Assembly (NCBI GenBank): GCA_023634235.1
Contig: JAMKCF010000002.1
Span: 15,247,091-15,311,090, forward strand
DNA: 64,000 nucleotides
DNA from: Pisaster brevispinus
Lineage: Eukaryota; Echinodermata; Asteroidea; Forcipulatida; Asteriidae
Direction: 5' to 3'
In this document: positions 1 to 13,000 of the stretch, one piece after another
How positions within the stretch are numbered: the stretch's first letter is position 1
How the letters are laid out: each line of letters starts with the position of its first letter
The notes under the pieces: model-generated
What the model was told of the DNA's origin: nothing
The model's input: only the letters and a program-made list of their open reading frames with translations
Databases searched by the model: none
Translations under genes and position numbers: made by a program

Positions 1-756
1 TTTCAAAACGGTTTAATTTCTACATGGGATTGACATAATAACGAGATAAAAATCACATTGTCTAGTTCTAATGAAATCACATTTAAATACAAAGCATGCA
101 GTTCACCATACAATGCACTCGAGGTGACACACCCAAAACTACTGCACTACTGGGCACAGCTAGCCGACAACGCCACGTACATAACACGCACTTTGTATGG
201 CCTCCGAAGCCTTGTTGTATCACACACGTAAAAAACACACTCAGCTTGCTGTATTCAGCCAAGCGCTTTTTACGCGGCAAATGGAGGCCGTTCTGCTGCA
301 CGGCTTTGTTGTTCACTGAAAAATGAACCCTTTATGCAGCCTATTAATCCCCTGAAATACTCACAAATCCTACCAAAGAAGGACAGGAAGAGACTCAATA
401 TAATATCCTCAACGGGTTAGGGGTAATATATTTTCCAAAACTGGGTGGCATTAATGGTTTATTTCTTGTTAACTAAAAAGCGTCGACAAAGAAAATGCGT
501 CGTCTTTTTGCATTCCGCCATTGTTGTGACTTGAGGTGGTGCCATGTAAAACGATATAAAATGGTACACTTTTGCAACCATTTTTCGACACGAAAAACAC
601 CATATATCCACTTGAAGGCAATACAGGGTGGCACAGGAATATATCCGTAAGAGCATGGTGGTCTTTTAGATATAAACATCCCGGTAAAACTGGTAAAATT
701 TATTCCATTTTGGGGGTTGTGTCCAAGAGAAAGAAATGAACACCTCTTTCGTGTAT
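1..756. other. Upstream intergenic sequence, nothing recognised
   Basis: This is AT-rich sequence with several short frames of under 100 codons on both strands. None resembles a known protein or has a plausible gene structure. I see no clear repeat from the families found elsewhere in the window. Distal promoter elements of spen may lie here but none stands out. Confidence 0.5.
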
Positions 757-882
757 GATCAACATTTCCCATGATGCATACATGCTAAATAGCTACTACT
801 AAGCGCTGTGCTCTAGCAAGCTCGTTGTAAAGGGATGACGTCACCCGCAATATAAGGGAGCTAGCGAGGGAGACACCATTTT
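757..882 (+). promoter_or_regulatory. Putative spen core promoter: ZNF143-like site, CRE, TATA box, initiator
   Basis: Four elements are seen in a consistent order. TTTCCCATGATGCAT at 765-779 resembles the ZNF143/Staf promoter motif. A perfect CRE, TGACGTCA, is at 836-843. TATAAGG is at 851-857. An initiator-like CCATTTT is at 876-882, whose A (878) is 27 bp after the first T of the TATA box, the spacing expected for TATA-directed initiation. The main ATG follows 97 bp later. Promoter function is inferred, and untranslated exons further upstream cannot be excluded. Confidence 0.6.
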
Positions 883-974
883 CAACTCGCTGGGAAGACA
901 AGCTGCCGAATGTTTCCATGGATTTCTAGCCGAGATTTGAGCGACTGCTGGACGCTTTTCTGGGACTCTAACCC
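878..974 (+). other. Inferred 5' UTR with two upstream ATGs
   Basis: This is the stretch between the predicted start site and the coding ATG. An ATG at 910 opens a 47-codon frame that overlaps the main start out of frame and ends at TAG 1050-1052, inside exon 1. An ATG at 918 opens a three-codon frame ending at TAG 927-929. Both ATGs have weak to moderate contexts. If transcription starts near 878, both would be in the mRNA and could lower translation from 975/984. Confidence 0.5.
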
Positions 975-1066
975 ATGGCCAGCATGGTGCGGGAGACCAG
1001 GCACCTTTGGGTCGGGAACCTACCGGAGAATATCCGCAAGGAGAAAATTCTAGAGCATTTGGAACG
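975..1066 (+). CDS. spen: spen coding exon 1: start codon and first half of RRM1
   Basis: It encodes residues 1-30 and two bases of Arg31, ending at a strong GTGAGT donor (phase 2). It carries the first RRM strand with RNP2 LWVGNL and helix 1. An in-frame TAA lies at 969-971, two codons before the first ATG (975), so the protein cannot start further upstream on this transcript. A second in-frame ATG at 984 has the better context (A at -3, G at +4; the 975 ATG has C at -3). It matches the start of human SPEN (MVRETRHLWVGN). Initiation at 984 is therefore at least as likely as at 975, a difference of three residues (MAS). Confidence 0.93.
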
Positions 1067-4000
1067 GTGAGTATCAAAGCGAGAACCCCGATATCCAGCC
1101 CGCCAGTGTGTGCTATGTTGTTACTCCGGTGCGAAAAAATCATGGCGATCGTTGTCCATGCAAGGATTTTTAAGCCGGCAGCCGCTCGCTTTCGTGGATT
1201 TACATACCATTTGTGGAATTATACACACCCTGTGACTACATGGGATTTGCCGCAGATGACCAGGGAATATGTGTCAAGAGTTTTGAGGATATAATACGAA
1301 TCCAAAAAGGATATTTTAATGGTGATCTGGCCCTTGCACTTGGCAAATTTTTGCCTTCGTTTTTATCGTCTGCTAGTTTTGTGTGCGTAAATCATACGCA
1401 TGTGTTATGTCCACGTAGCTTGTGTAGTGTATTGCCATTGGACACAGCACATGCATTTGTACACATTCAGTGCACGTTTCTACACTGCGTTTGTAACCTG
1501 TGTAAGCATAAGGAATATTTTGGAATGTTGTATTTTGGGTTGTCTTGAAAGATTTTGGTGCAATAATGTTCGAAATAGTCACTTTGATTATAAATACACA
1601 ATCTTAGCTTGTTGTAAACAAGGAGATTGGACAATTTTCAAACTCCTTACTTACTACACTGTCTGACTGTACACATGCATACAAGCAGTGCCAATATATT
1701 TTTTTAAGGTCTACTATTTTGGTTTGAACTGTGTTCTCTTTCACACAGTGTACCTTTTCGAAAGCACGCCAAAGTTGCAATGGATATCAGGAATTATGAG
1801 CAGTATATCATTATTGGTAAAAATACACATTTCTTGACTGCATATTTTTTGAACCACATAATCAGAGTTTAATGTTTATAGAGGCATAAATAGCTATAGA
1901 GCCTAAAAGAAAAAATATGCAGTAACAATGGGATCTATTCGGGGTATCAATGTTCGGGAAACAGTTTTGTTTGGGGGTTTAGTCTTACAATCTTTGCCGT
2001 GTTTATAGTACTATTTTAATAGATCAGAATACAAATACATGGTTAGTTGTGAAGAAATTCTAAGTTGATGATGCTTGCTTACCATTCTGTTATTAATTAT
2101 CATAATAATTACCCAAATCTCAAATTATTTGATGGAAAAAAGGTATGGCAAAATTTTAATGTACGCAAGTAATTTGTTGTTTTCATTACATGAAGCAAGA
2201 AAACAACAGTTCAAACCATAAGGTTGTGTTTTGTATTAAAAGACAAGTAAAATATTGATAACAACATTTGCAAAAAACAGTGCTCAGCAGTTTTTCTGAC
2301 CAAAAACTTGACTGGTTATTTTTTTATGATTAATATCAATTTGGGATTGCATGGGATGATCGGATATTTCCAATAAAATCACTCTGTTCTCATTGCAATG
2401 TCTAACCCTAGATGGAAATTGCCAAAACACATTCATAGGAATATCAACCATATGATAATAAATAATAGCAGGCAAAGAAAAAGCCCCATACACATCGGCA
2501 AGCAGCATTCACAGCTAGGGTCAATTAAAAAGAGTTGTTGAATACACATAATTACAAAGAACCAGACAGATCTTTGAAATTAAAAATTGTTCCTCAAATT
2601 CAGGTAAATGCCATAGCTCTAAAATAGTCAATGAAGCTCTATGTAGCTGTGCCTACATTCGTGTCGTTATAAATTTAGCCCAAGTACTTCTACATGGCCC
2701 TTTATCAGGCATATTCTGGTGAGGGCAAGACAATTTTCCCTATCGGGGCACCTCTATGAGTTGTATTGAAAATTTCAAGGGGCACCAAGGCATTGACCGA
2801 GAGCATTGAGGCAGTTGCCTCCATTGCCTTTGTGAAGTACCCGGCCCCTGCCGCCTGTGCATGCCCCATGGATTCAACTGCAGCACAACACTGTGCATAC
2901 TTGACTTGGTTCGCATCGGTGTGTTGCACATTGACTCCGACCATATTAGATTCTAGCCTGTGAAATTCAATAAACCCTAGGCTAGCACAAATGCAGCAAA
3001 CCAGAGCAGCGGCGCTACGGCTCTAATTGTTTTTTTCACCCACACAACCCTGAATTGTGTAGCACACTCATTCGGCACACAAAAATGTCAAGCACACACA
3101 AATTTCAAACACACAGCAGAGAGATGAGGGCTGAGGGTGCAATACCACAATGTCCCACTGTACCAGTGAAATTAATATGGAAAAAGAAGGAGAACAACCC
3201 CCCCGAAACAAACCATAAAGAATGGTTTAAATTGACCAGAAACAAAGATCTTCTATCCATAATTTTTTTCAGGAAACCTGTTCTGGCTATCTCTATAAGG
3301 TATTACAATATTGTTTACACTGTACCTGACAGGTGACCACAAAAGGGGGTATGCTCAGGGGGCTAGCTAGAGTCCTGAAATCTGACCAGAAAGTGACTCA
3401 CTGTTGACAAGTAAACTCCGATTTTATCAGCTGGTTTGAATATTTCCAAACCACAATGTCTCACACATGTACCTGTCGAGAAATAAATGGAGAAGAAAGG
3501 GTACAAAAAAAGTAAATAGAAAATAAAATAATAATACAAAAACACTTGAAATTTAAGTAAAGGAGGGTTTTATTTTAAGAGGTGGTTGAAATTGATCAGG
3601 AATGCTGATGTACTTGCCATTACTTTTTCCGGGAAACGTGATCTGGCTATTTCCATAAAATGTAAAAATTGTTGAAATCTGACCAGAAAGTGACTCATTG
3701 TTAACAAGTAAACTCTGATTTTATCAGCTAGTTTGCAGTGCTTCACTATTTACAGCCTTTTAAAAAAATTTGACTATGTACACGGATGATTTTACCCAAT
3801 CCCTGTCCATCAAGCCAGATAGACAGTAGTGTGTGTTTGTAGATTATGACATTTTGGGTGAAGGTTCTGGTAAAACGTGTGTTGTAACAAAAATGTTCCT
3901 CTGGAAATTCTCATGTGGTTACATGAAACATAAAATTAAAAGCAACCGCCTGAGGGCATAGAAAAAGTTACAATTTAAAAGATTCACTAAAACCCTTTTT

Positions 4001-7000
4001 CACAAATTGCAGAAGTTCAGATGCAATATGTGAACATCGAATAATAGACCACATGTAAACTGTAAACATTCATTTTTACGAATGAAATTTATTATGATAA
4101 GGAAGGAAATGGGGTGGGTGGGAGACGTGTGGTTTAACCTTATCGTACAGTGTTGCCATAGTGGGTAGACCATTTAACCTGTGACATTACGTTTACAAAA
4201 GAGCGGCAGAGTCTGGACTTCCTGCAGGCATGATTTGGACACAGCCCAACGGGTGAAAACATTATATTTGATATTTTATGGAGTTTGTTTTTTATAAACT
4301 TTTGATCTCAAAACTTCTTTCGCTGATTTTTTTTTTAAACTCTTGAATATATGTGGAAATTTATAACACAAAAGGTAAAATTTCCCCATATGACCAATGG
4401 AGTATCTTGCCTGCCAGAAAGGTCCTGGAATGTACATGTACAAGGTCATTCTTTTGTAAACAAAGGTTGTTGTATAGGGCCACCAATCACATGCACAGTG
4501 TACTGACTATTAGAAGTAGGACCTATTGCAAGAATGTGGTTTTGCCTGCAGGCTAGCTGTGGGAATTTGTGGTTGCCAGCTCACCATCACAAAAACAATG
4601 CAATAACAAAATAAAAACATCCAGTCTCTTTATTTAAACCCTTGCTCTATGCTTTAACATAAAACCTCTGAAACTGAAGTACTTCTGTGTGTGTTGTAAT
4701 TATTTCGTTTGTTGTGAGCTTGGTGGTTTGTTATTAAAATAATCTTACTTCCTTGTAACATATCCTGTTGACCTTTGACATGCACATATGAAAATAAGTA
4801 CTGATTCAAAAAAAAAACTCCATAAAAACAATTGTCTTAAATAAGCTACTATTTGAGTTTCATAAGTGTTATTTTTATTATATTAGTGGGTGGGGTAGCT
4901 TTCTTTTCTGTTAGTCACTGATGATGTCAACACTTGAAATGGAAGTTAACAAAGTGAATAAGATTGACATGAGATTGAATGATATTTGTATTTATCAGTT
5001 TAAGTTAAAAATGCAGTGAAGTGTTATTCAAAAACACAAGAACATCAGACTTGTACAGTCGTAAGTTTACTGGCCAATGCTAAAATCACTGGCCTCTGGC
5101 CTGCAGTCCAGTGTTAATTTTGAACCCTGAATGAAGTTAACTCTCTGTCTTGTTATTTAGAAGGAAGTAGGGGTTTTTCTCGCTGCATATTGAATGAGAA
5201 AAAGGTGTTTATGGAACAGAAAGTAAGCTCCTTGGCTATTGACATCTTGTCATTGTTGCTGACTTCCATGGGTCCAAACCATGAACATTATGGAAGCATT
5301 GAACTGAACTGAAGGACATGACTAAGCATTGGAGGTCTTCAGGAGGCATTTTCCTCTTCTGTATCACTAAATAAGAAGTCTCTTTTGTTGTTTGGATCCT
5401 AGGATTGGGATTTAAGCTCTCATTTGGCCTTCCTTTACCCTCTCATTGTTTGGCTGAGCTCTAGTGGAATCCACCAGGGACATGGTTGGGGATATTTGGC
5501 TGTGCCTTCCACCAGTGCTGTTCCTTTTGTCATGGCGGTTTGTTGTAGGCTCAGTGACTTCAAACTGTTGTTGGGCAGCTTAGGGGACTACTTAGAAATG
5601 CTGAAAAGCCCCATCCCATATTGTGTGCCCTTTTCCTTACCATGACTGATTGTGTATGTTGGGGCTATGGTTACATCACCTGTCATGTTTACCTTCCAGG
5701 GGGGTCTATGTTGTTAGGTGTACTTTAAAAGACAAGGCACAAGAATTGATAATGTTGGCAAACCTTCAGTGTACCAGCTTACCCTCTTTTTTAAATCAAG
5801 ACTCCAACATTTGGGGGAAGCTTTTAAGCAACATGTTTGTCCCACCAAAGTGTAAACATGTTTGTCATACTTCACACACAAATTATTCTGCCTACATTTA
5901 TAGTCTCTTGTAGTGGGGAATGTTAGCATTAAGTATTAGAGTATTCATATTAGATGTATAGAAAATGTTCCTTTAGGTTGGTGAGAAGAAGTGGAAAGGG
6001 TTTACATTTGATAGGACATTTTTATTTTTAATTTATGCAGTTAACAACCACATGACAAGAGTTTGCCATTAACTTTATCAGTGACTAGCATGCAAACGGT
6101 ACCAGCTTGCTTTGCATTTCACTAGTCCACAAGCTTTTTTACTAGTCCATATTTCATATATATGGATGCTTTTCAACAGTGAAATAACCAGCCGGACTAC
6201 TTGGAGAGAATTTTGACTGGTCCTCTTGTGTTTTAACTGGCATTTGGCCAGTGGACCACTGTTAAGAGAGAATGCTTTACATTTACCAAAAATACTGGTC
6301 AGTGCTGATTCAGAGAAAGGGGCAGGGCTCGAAATTAACACTGGACGCAGGCCCGAGGCCAGTGATTTTTCAGCATCTGAATAATAATTGGCTACCTCAT
6401 TGTGTAATATTTTTGTGAACAAATGTTGACTAGTAATCTGATAAATATCTGTCAATTCTCTTCAGTATCGAAATGGAATACACATTTAAGACAAATGAGG
6501 TAGACTTTCTCTTTGTGCTGGTTCAACTTATTTGGATTCCGGTCTTGGAAAATAAGTTCTGGTCCAGTAAACATTTTGAGCTATAAGCCCTGCGGTCTTG
6601 TGGATATTTCCACCAAATTCCAGCCTTGAAGAGGGGGGGGGGAACTTGTTTACTTCCTGCATACAATGTTCATAAGATTCTGAGTGTTCCTGAGTTGTGT
6701 TTCAATACCTGGTTTACCAATGGTGAGAATGTGAGAAAAATTCCAGTGTACGGTTCAGAAGAAATTAACAATGTACACATGTCCACATCGCTTGGCACAC
6801 TCAGTATGGCTCAGGTAATTTCTGTCGGGAGAAAATAATACACTGGCACTACGTGTTGTGAAAACTAACAAAAGATATGCATGGCGGTAACTAAAGGAAC
6901 TCCAAAAAATACATGTACAATGCTTTGAAGGTTGTGTTAAATATCCACCACCACCACCAGTCACATGAGTCTGACGACCACAGAGATTTGTATGGCTGGT

Positions 7001-10000
7001 CAAGCATTAGGCAGTGCTGTACAATAGAATGCAGCAGAGTGATGTTAATTAAGTACCAGCCAATGAATGGTATCGCCAGTAATGAACAACGGGATTTTAT
7101 GCTTCGTGCGACGAGACCCAGACAAAATAATACTCCGCCCTCCTGCCTCCTTACAGCACATCCGCACAAAAATAATCGAAGTGCAAACAGCTGAGAGGGA
7201 GAAACATTTGGGGTGTTTTCCATCTTTCTCAATAGCAATTTCACCGGAATAAATTTGATTTTAGAGTTATATTTAACGAAAAGTGAAAAATCTCAAACGT
7301 AACCTTCAAGTGATATTATAAAATAAATAAATAAATTAAATATAAGATAACAATTTCTAGTCTCCTTTCCCCTCTGTTTATCCGATATGTTGATGAGTGA
7401 TCAATTAATATGTGATCTTTAAAAAAAACTACCCCCAAACCCCAAAAATCAATTGAAATAACAATAACAAAATAACAAAAACAACTATTGACTTCCTCAA
7501 AGTCAGACATTTGAAATGCTGTCCGATGAGCAGCGTGGGAAAACACAGGAACTGTAACTTCATAGAATACAGTCCGCATAACATGTCGATAATTATGGTA
7601 AAAATTGGTTATGAAATAAAAACGATTTGTTTCCCCCCATGAGAGTTATTGAATCTTATTGATATAAACACAGCACTGACCCATCTGTGGGACTCTATAT
7701 TATTTTATTTCCACTGGTGTATCTGGGTCCGCTAGAGATAATATTGATACTTCACTCAAGGACGAAACTAACAATAGTCACACAGACTTATTCTGTACAA
7801 TAGGCTGATCTGTGGGTGTGGTGCAGTTAGAACATACATAAGTACATACCTGCAGGTCTGTTAAATTTATCCAGTTGGGATGTATCAGTCCTGTTCATTG
7901 TGAACGCAGCCCTGGAATTTTTTTTCATTATTGTTGATCGTTTTTTTAACCCCCCCCCCACATCTCTCTTCCCCCAATCTATCGCGGGATGTTTGTTTCT
8001 CCATCGATGCAAATGCATTGCCAATAATGCTATGTGTGCACAGAGGACAGTTTCTGTTTGTTTTGTTTTCACTTTTTTTCTTTTTCGTTTCATGTCTTTT
8101 TCGTTTCTTTTTGTGTGTGTAATACCTTCATGCCACTGTCTCTGTTTAATCCAGTTTGGAATACTCAACCGATCAACCAAATCCTGTTGGGAATGAGCAC
8201 ATCATTGGTGACTGTAATAAAAGCACAGGGTCGCGCCTGGATTAATACTGGCTTGATGAGATTCAATGAGTCACCAAGAAATCATAAGTTCAATGCTTCT
8301 TTTTTTCTTGTCTTTTTAGTTACGACGCCCCACTGCCATGCCTGAAATACATGAAGCTTTTATAGCGGAAGTTGGATTTTTATATTTTTTTTATCGTGGT
8401 ACAGATTGAGTGTTTGAGTGTTTGATTGTCTCTCTGTCTGTAGACCTAACAAGAGGTTTTGTGTTTTTGAATGCAAGGAAAATAGTGCAGACAGAAGAAA
8501 GGGGGGAAAAAGCAATTGTGTGAAAGAAACAGGGAGACAGAAAGGTTTTTGTGTAAACGTGCATCAAAAATAGGTATCTGGATTTATATTTATACTGAAG
8601 TAAAAAAAAAAGAAGGAAAAAAAAGAGGCAATCACTAAAATGAACTAATAAAGACATTTATAACGCCTGAATTTACATTTTAATCTATCAACAGTAAGTC
8701 ACAGGTAAAGGGGGGGGGGGGGTTAGATTGGATATTAAGTTCCCTGCTCTTGGCATGAAGCCAATATTGAGACATACTTCCCGAGATATAGCGATCGTGG
8801 CCTGTCCCAGCTTAACACTGCAAACTCTGATAACAGCGTCAGAAAATAAACATAGATTTGAACTTTGATATTTCAGCTAGTTATCCATCAATCTGAAATC
8901 CAACAAGGGGGCTAGAGTCCATCTGTATGAGTGTTTTTTTAGTTTTTTTTTACTGTATCCCATTGCCATCATTGTCGTGGCAAGCAAACAAATGAGTACC
9001 AACTAGGGTTAGTGAATGCCATAGTGAGAACCAAATGATAATTATCTGTGTTTGTAGTCGACATTTTACCAAAGCAGGATGACATGCTTGAATTTGAAAG
9101 AAATTTTTAAGAGAATTTGAAGAAAAATAGTACAGGTGTCTGTAGTTACAGGTGCCTTGACTTTTATAGTGACTAGCCTACTGGATTAGGGCTCTTTTTC
9201 ATGGCTCTACTTACTGCCGAATTCTGCACTTGCAATCAGCATTCTTCACTTACAGGGCAAGTGCCCAATATCTGTGCTAGCTGTGCAAGTGAAGAATGCA
9301 TAGTAACGTAGAGTATGCACGTACACGAGTAAAAGTTCTCTGCTAACCTGTAAAATTTGCTTGACGTAAGCGCGGACTGCCCTGCTTCCGTAAGCGTTTC
9401 ATATTTTGCTATAAGCAGAACAATGAAATTGTACCTTAAAAGTGACATTAACTTGTATCATTTTATTCAAGGTTGAGAACTCTACGTTATTTTTTATATG
9501 GAAAATAGTCTCTAGTTGTGGCAGGTTTTTGTTGTAACAGCAACTCCTAGCCTTTAATATGGTAGAACGCACAGAGGCTGCTCAAATTAGATTCTTTTTT
9601 AAATGCTTCGTCGCAGCCATGCTTCTTAATTCATTCTCGGTGGCACTATTTATTTGATTTACCTCCATTAGTCATTTGGTTGCGTGTAGGTTTTTTTCCA
9701 GCTAGCCATTTTTGCTGGCGACCTTGGCATTTTGTTATCTCCTTCCCAATATTATATCGTCTCTTAGTGAGGAGTGTGACTCGTCAGTCGCCACTGACAA
9801 GCCCAGGACGTTTGAAACGATGTGCAGAATATGTTTTGTGGCTAAAATGTAAAGTAAATAGATTGAGTGGTCAGGTTCCAATGAATGCTTTCTTCACCCA
9901 TCGATCTATAAATACAATTTAACACCACAAAAGAGTTTCAGTCTGTAAAGAAATTACAAGACAAAATAAGACAGAAATTGTATTTTTTTAAATTTTGAAT

Positions 10001-13000
10001 CCAAAACATTTCTCTTGTTGAATCAATTGGGATATTTATAGCCTGAATGAAGTACGCATGTTTTTAAAAGTTTTTTTATGTCCATCTTATGCTTGAAAAA
10101 CAGAACAAGACTTTGGTTTTGATGCATGGAAGTCCGCAAACTGACCGGGTTCTCTCCAGGTTTTTTCAAAACTAGGGGGAATTTCCGACCCAAGAATGCC
10201 CCAGATTGCACAGTAGGGCTTCTAAATACCAAAGATACACACCGAGTAAAAACATTCCGAGGACATTGTTTCAATTTAGAGTGCTTTGTCCAAACTTCAA
10301 AAATTTGGGTCCAGAATGCCCCCCAGTTTGAAAAGTCCTAGGAAGAACCCTGCAACCATTTTATCAGTCAAAAAATTCAGTCTATAATTGTCCACTATTA
10401 TTATTCATCTAAAAGAAATACCCCCAAAAAACTTTGCAAATTTGTTGTAGTGTTGGTACAAGAAACACAATTTTATAATTTTATCAGCATGTCAGAATTT
10501 CCATCTTCATCCGTGGTTGACTGTAAGGCTGTAGGTCTGTGGTTTGCGTACTGGATTGACTATCCTTGACCCCCATGATGGCTGAGAGAGATATCCAAAC
10601 ACCACTCATTTATAATGTACTGGCCGTAAAATAATAAATAAGGTCAAATAATGGGACTCTTTTATTGTAGGCTGGAGTGAAATATAAAACTAGTGTATAA
10701 GAATAGAATCTTTGTTGTTGGAGGTGATGTTTTTTCATGCATGGGTTCTGTCGGACTGAGGACTGCACTGGTAAACTGATTTATAGTTGAGGTCGGACAT
10801 CAAAAATACTCAGTGTCCAAGGCTTAGGTTTTGAATTACTGTATGGTGTTGGATTTTGTTAGCGGAGGAAGGATCACTGGGACCACTCTGAGGAGTAAAG
10901 AATTAATCAAGTTCAGAACAACAACAGACACCGAGACTCTTGGAGGCCAAGTTGTTTTCGTATGAATTCACCCGATTCTACGTTCTGTTTTTGATTGGAG
11001 TTAGGGTTTTTGTGAAGCTGTTTTGATAAAACTGCACCGCAGTGTATTTGGACTTGTCTGTTGTTGGTGTTATCATAAGGTCATAGGTCATGCTGTGTAT
11101 AACATCCAAGATAATAACAATAGCTTTGTGGAAAATTCTTTTGAATGCATAGCGTTGGACATTGCACCATAAAAAGTTGAATAACTTGTGGAATTTAAAC
11201 ATACATTTATCGCAGTGCTAAGTTCAAGCAATAACAGACACATTGGGTTAGACGATTGTTAAATTTGTTCCTGCTCGTTAGCATTAATAGGGTTGGGCGG
11301 CCAATGTTCAAGTGCTGGCTGGCCCCACACGCTGAGAGATTATATTCAAATGACTCTGTCCCTGTGTCTTCTAAAGTACATGTATGATGTCAGGTGTATT
11401 TAAAGTCCAATAATTATCTAATATCTTCAAATTTCAAGGAACAGATGTCTAAAAAGACATTGTTTACAACTCATGATCTGGACTGCTGGAGTGGCGTGAG
11501 CAAAGGTTTTTTTTTTCCCCAACAAATTTTTACAACTCAAAACTGGTAAAATGTACCAGATAAGTTTGAGAATCCTGTGACAACTTCAATCATCCTCCAA
11601 AAATGTTTGGCCTAAATACTGTTGTCTTGTGCTTAGTTGACACTCATTGAAAACTATCAGGCCCGGAATTACTTGGAGGAAATGGCCTCTGTTGCCCCTG
11701 GTCTTGGCATCGGTGCCCCTTCAAAAGTTTCCCATAGACTTTAAGGGTTTTCCAATAAAAAATTCCCTTTGCGAAATCAAAATGGTCTTGCTCTCTCAAG
11801 ATGAAATTCCAGGTTTGTTTTACATAATGTTCACCCAAAAATTGTGGATTTTGTTGTTGATTGGTTTGTAACAAGGTAAAGGTAAACAATATTTGTATAT
11901 GTATTTATTTGAAATTCAAGAAAGGCATCTTTAAAGAGTTACATGTACATCTTTAGTGTTCCACTTCATACCCATTGCACTCATCTTAGATAAAAAATAA
12001 CCAACTCTAAGGTAAGTCTTTCCATAGTACATTGGTCAGTTATGGATCTGGTTCGACACTCACACAATTTGCAAGCACACAGTAAAAAAGAAAAGAAAAC
12101 AGGGTCAAGCAAACACTAGATGACATCGGTGAATGAATAAATATGAAAACAACGACATGAGCATGTACAGCATAATTCAGTTTCAGAGCAATATGACAGG
12201 AATTCTTGAAAATTTTAAGATAATTGGACAACCTGTCGTCGTGTTTCAGACTTGGGACTTGGGGATCCCATCTACATCTATCATACGTGTATATGTGTAC
12301 ATCAAAATTGGTTAGTGTAAATTTGTGCTGATGGATTTATACTGCTGTGTGCTGTTGTAAAGACAGGTGCGTACATGATTGGTTCCTTCAATAACATTGA
12401 ATTTAGCCAACAAAGACATGGGAATGTGGTCACGGAAAATGTGGCAGTGAGTTACTTATACTGATTTCATACGTTAAGGTGTCAAGGACCCTTCAGGCCA
12501 AACTTAAAAAAATTTGGGTACAGAATGCTCCAAAGTTTTGACAAATTCTGGAGAGAACTTTGATATTGCACATTGCCATGAGCAACAAACGTTCTCAGAT
12601 TCCTTTCTGATTTTGCGACGTGATAAAAAACAAATTTTCATTGCATTGATTCAAGGAACATTTCAGCGAAAATGTCAGAGGACTTTCCACACTCTGATTT
12701 TCTTATAAGGGATGTTTGCATACCCTGAACTTTGACATTTCATGAAGAAAGGAAAATTGATGAAGTCGGTTTGTATTCTTAAATCAGCTGTTGAAACTTC
12801 TTTGCCTGCCCTTAATTTTAGAATCAGTGGGCCCCAAATCACTGTTTACCCAAGATTTCTGCATTTTCAGGGCTCTTTAAAGCGAGTAATTCTAAGCGCA
12901 GAAATTTTAAATTTGGCCCAGATGGTTCTGAAAGTGCAAACAATCGTCTCGATGTCTTCCTCCCTTCCCCCTTGACAGGTGCTTTACTCTCCCCGTAACG

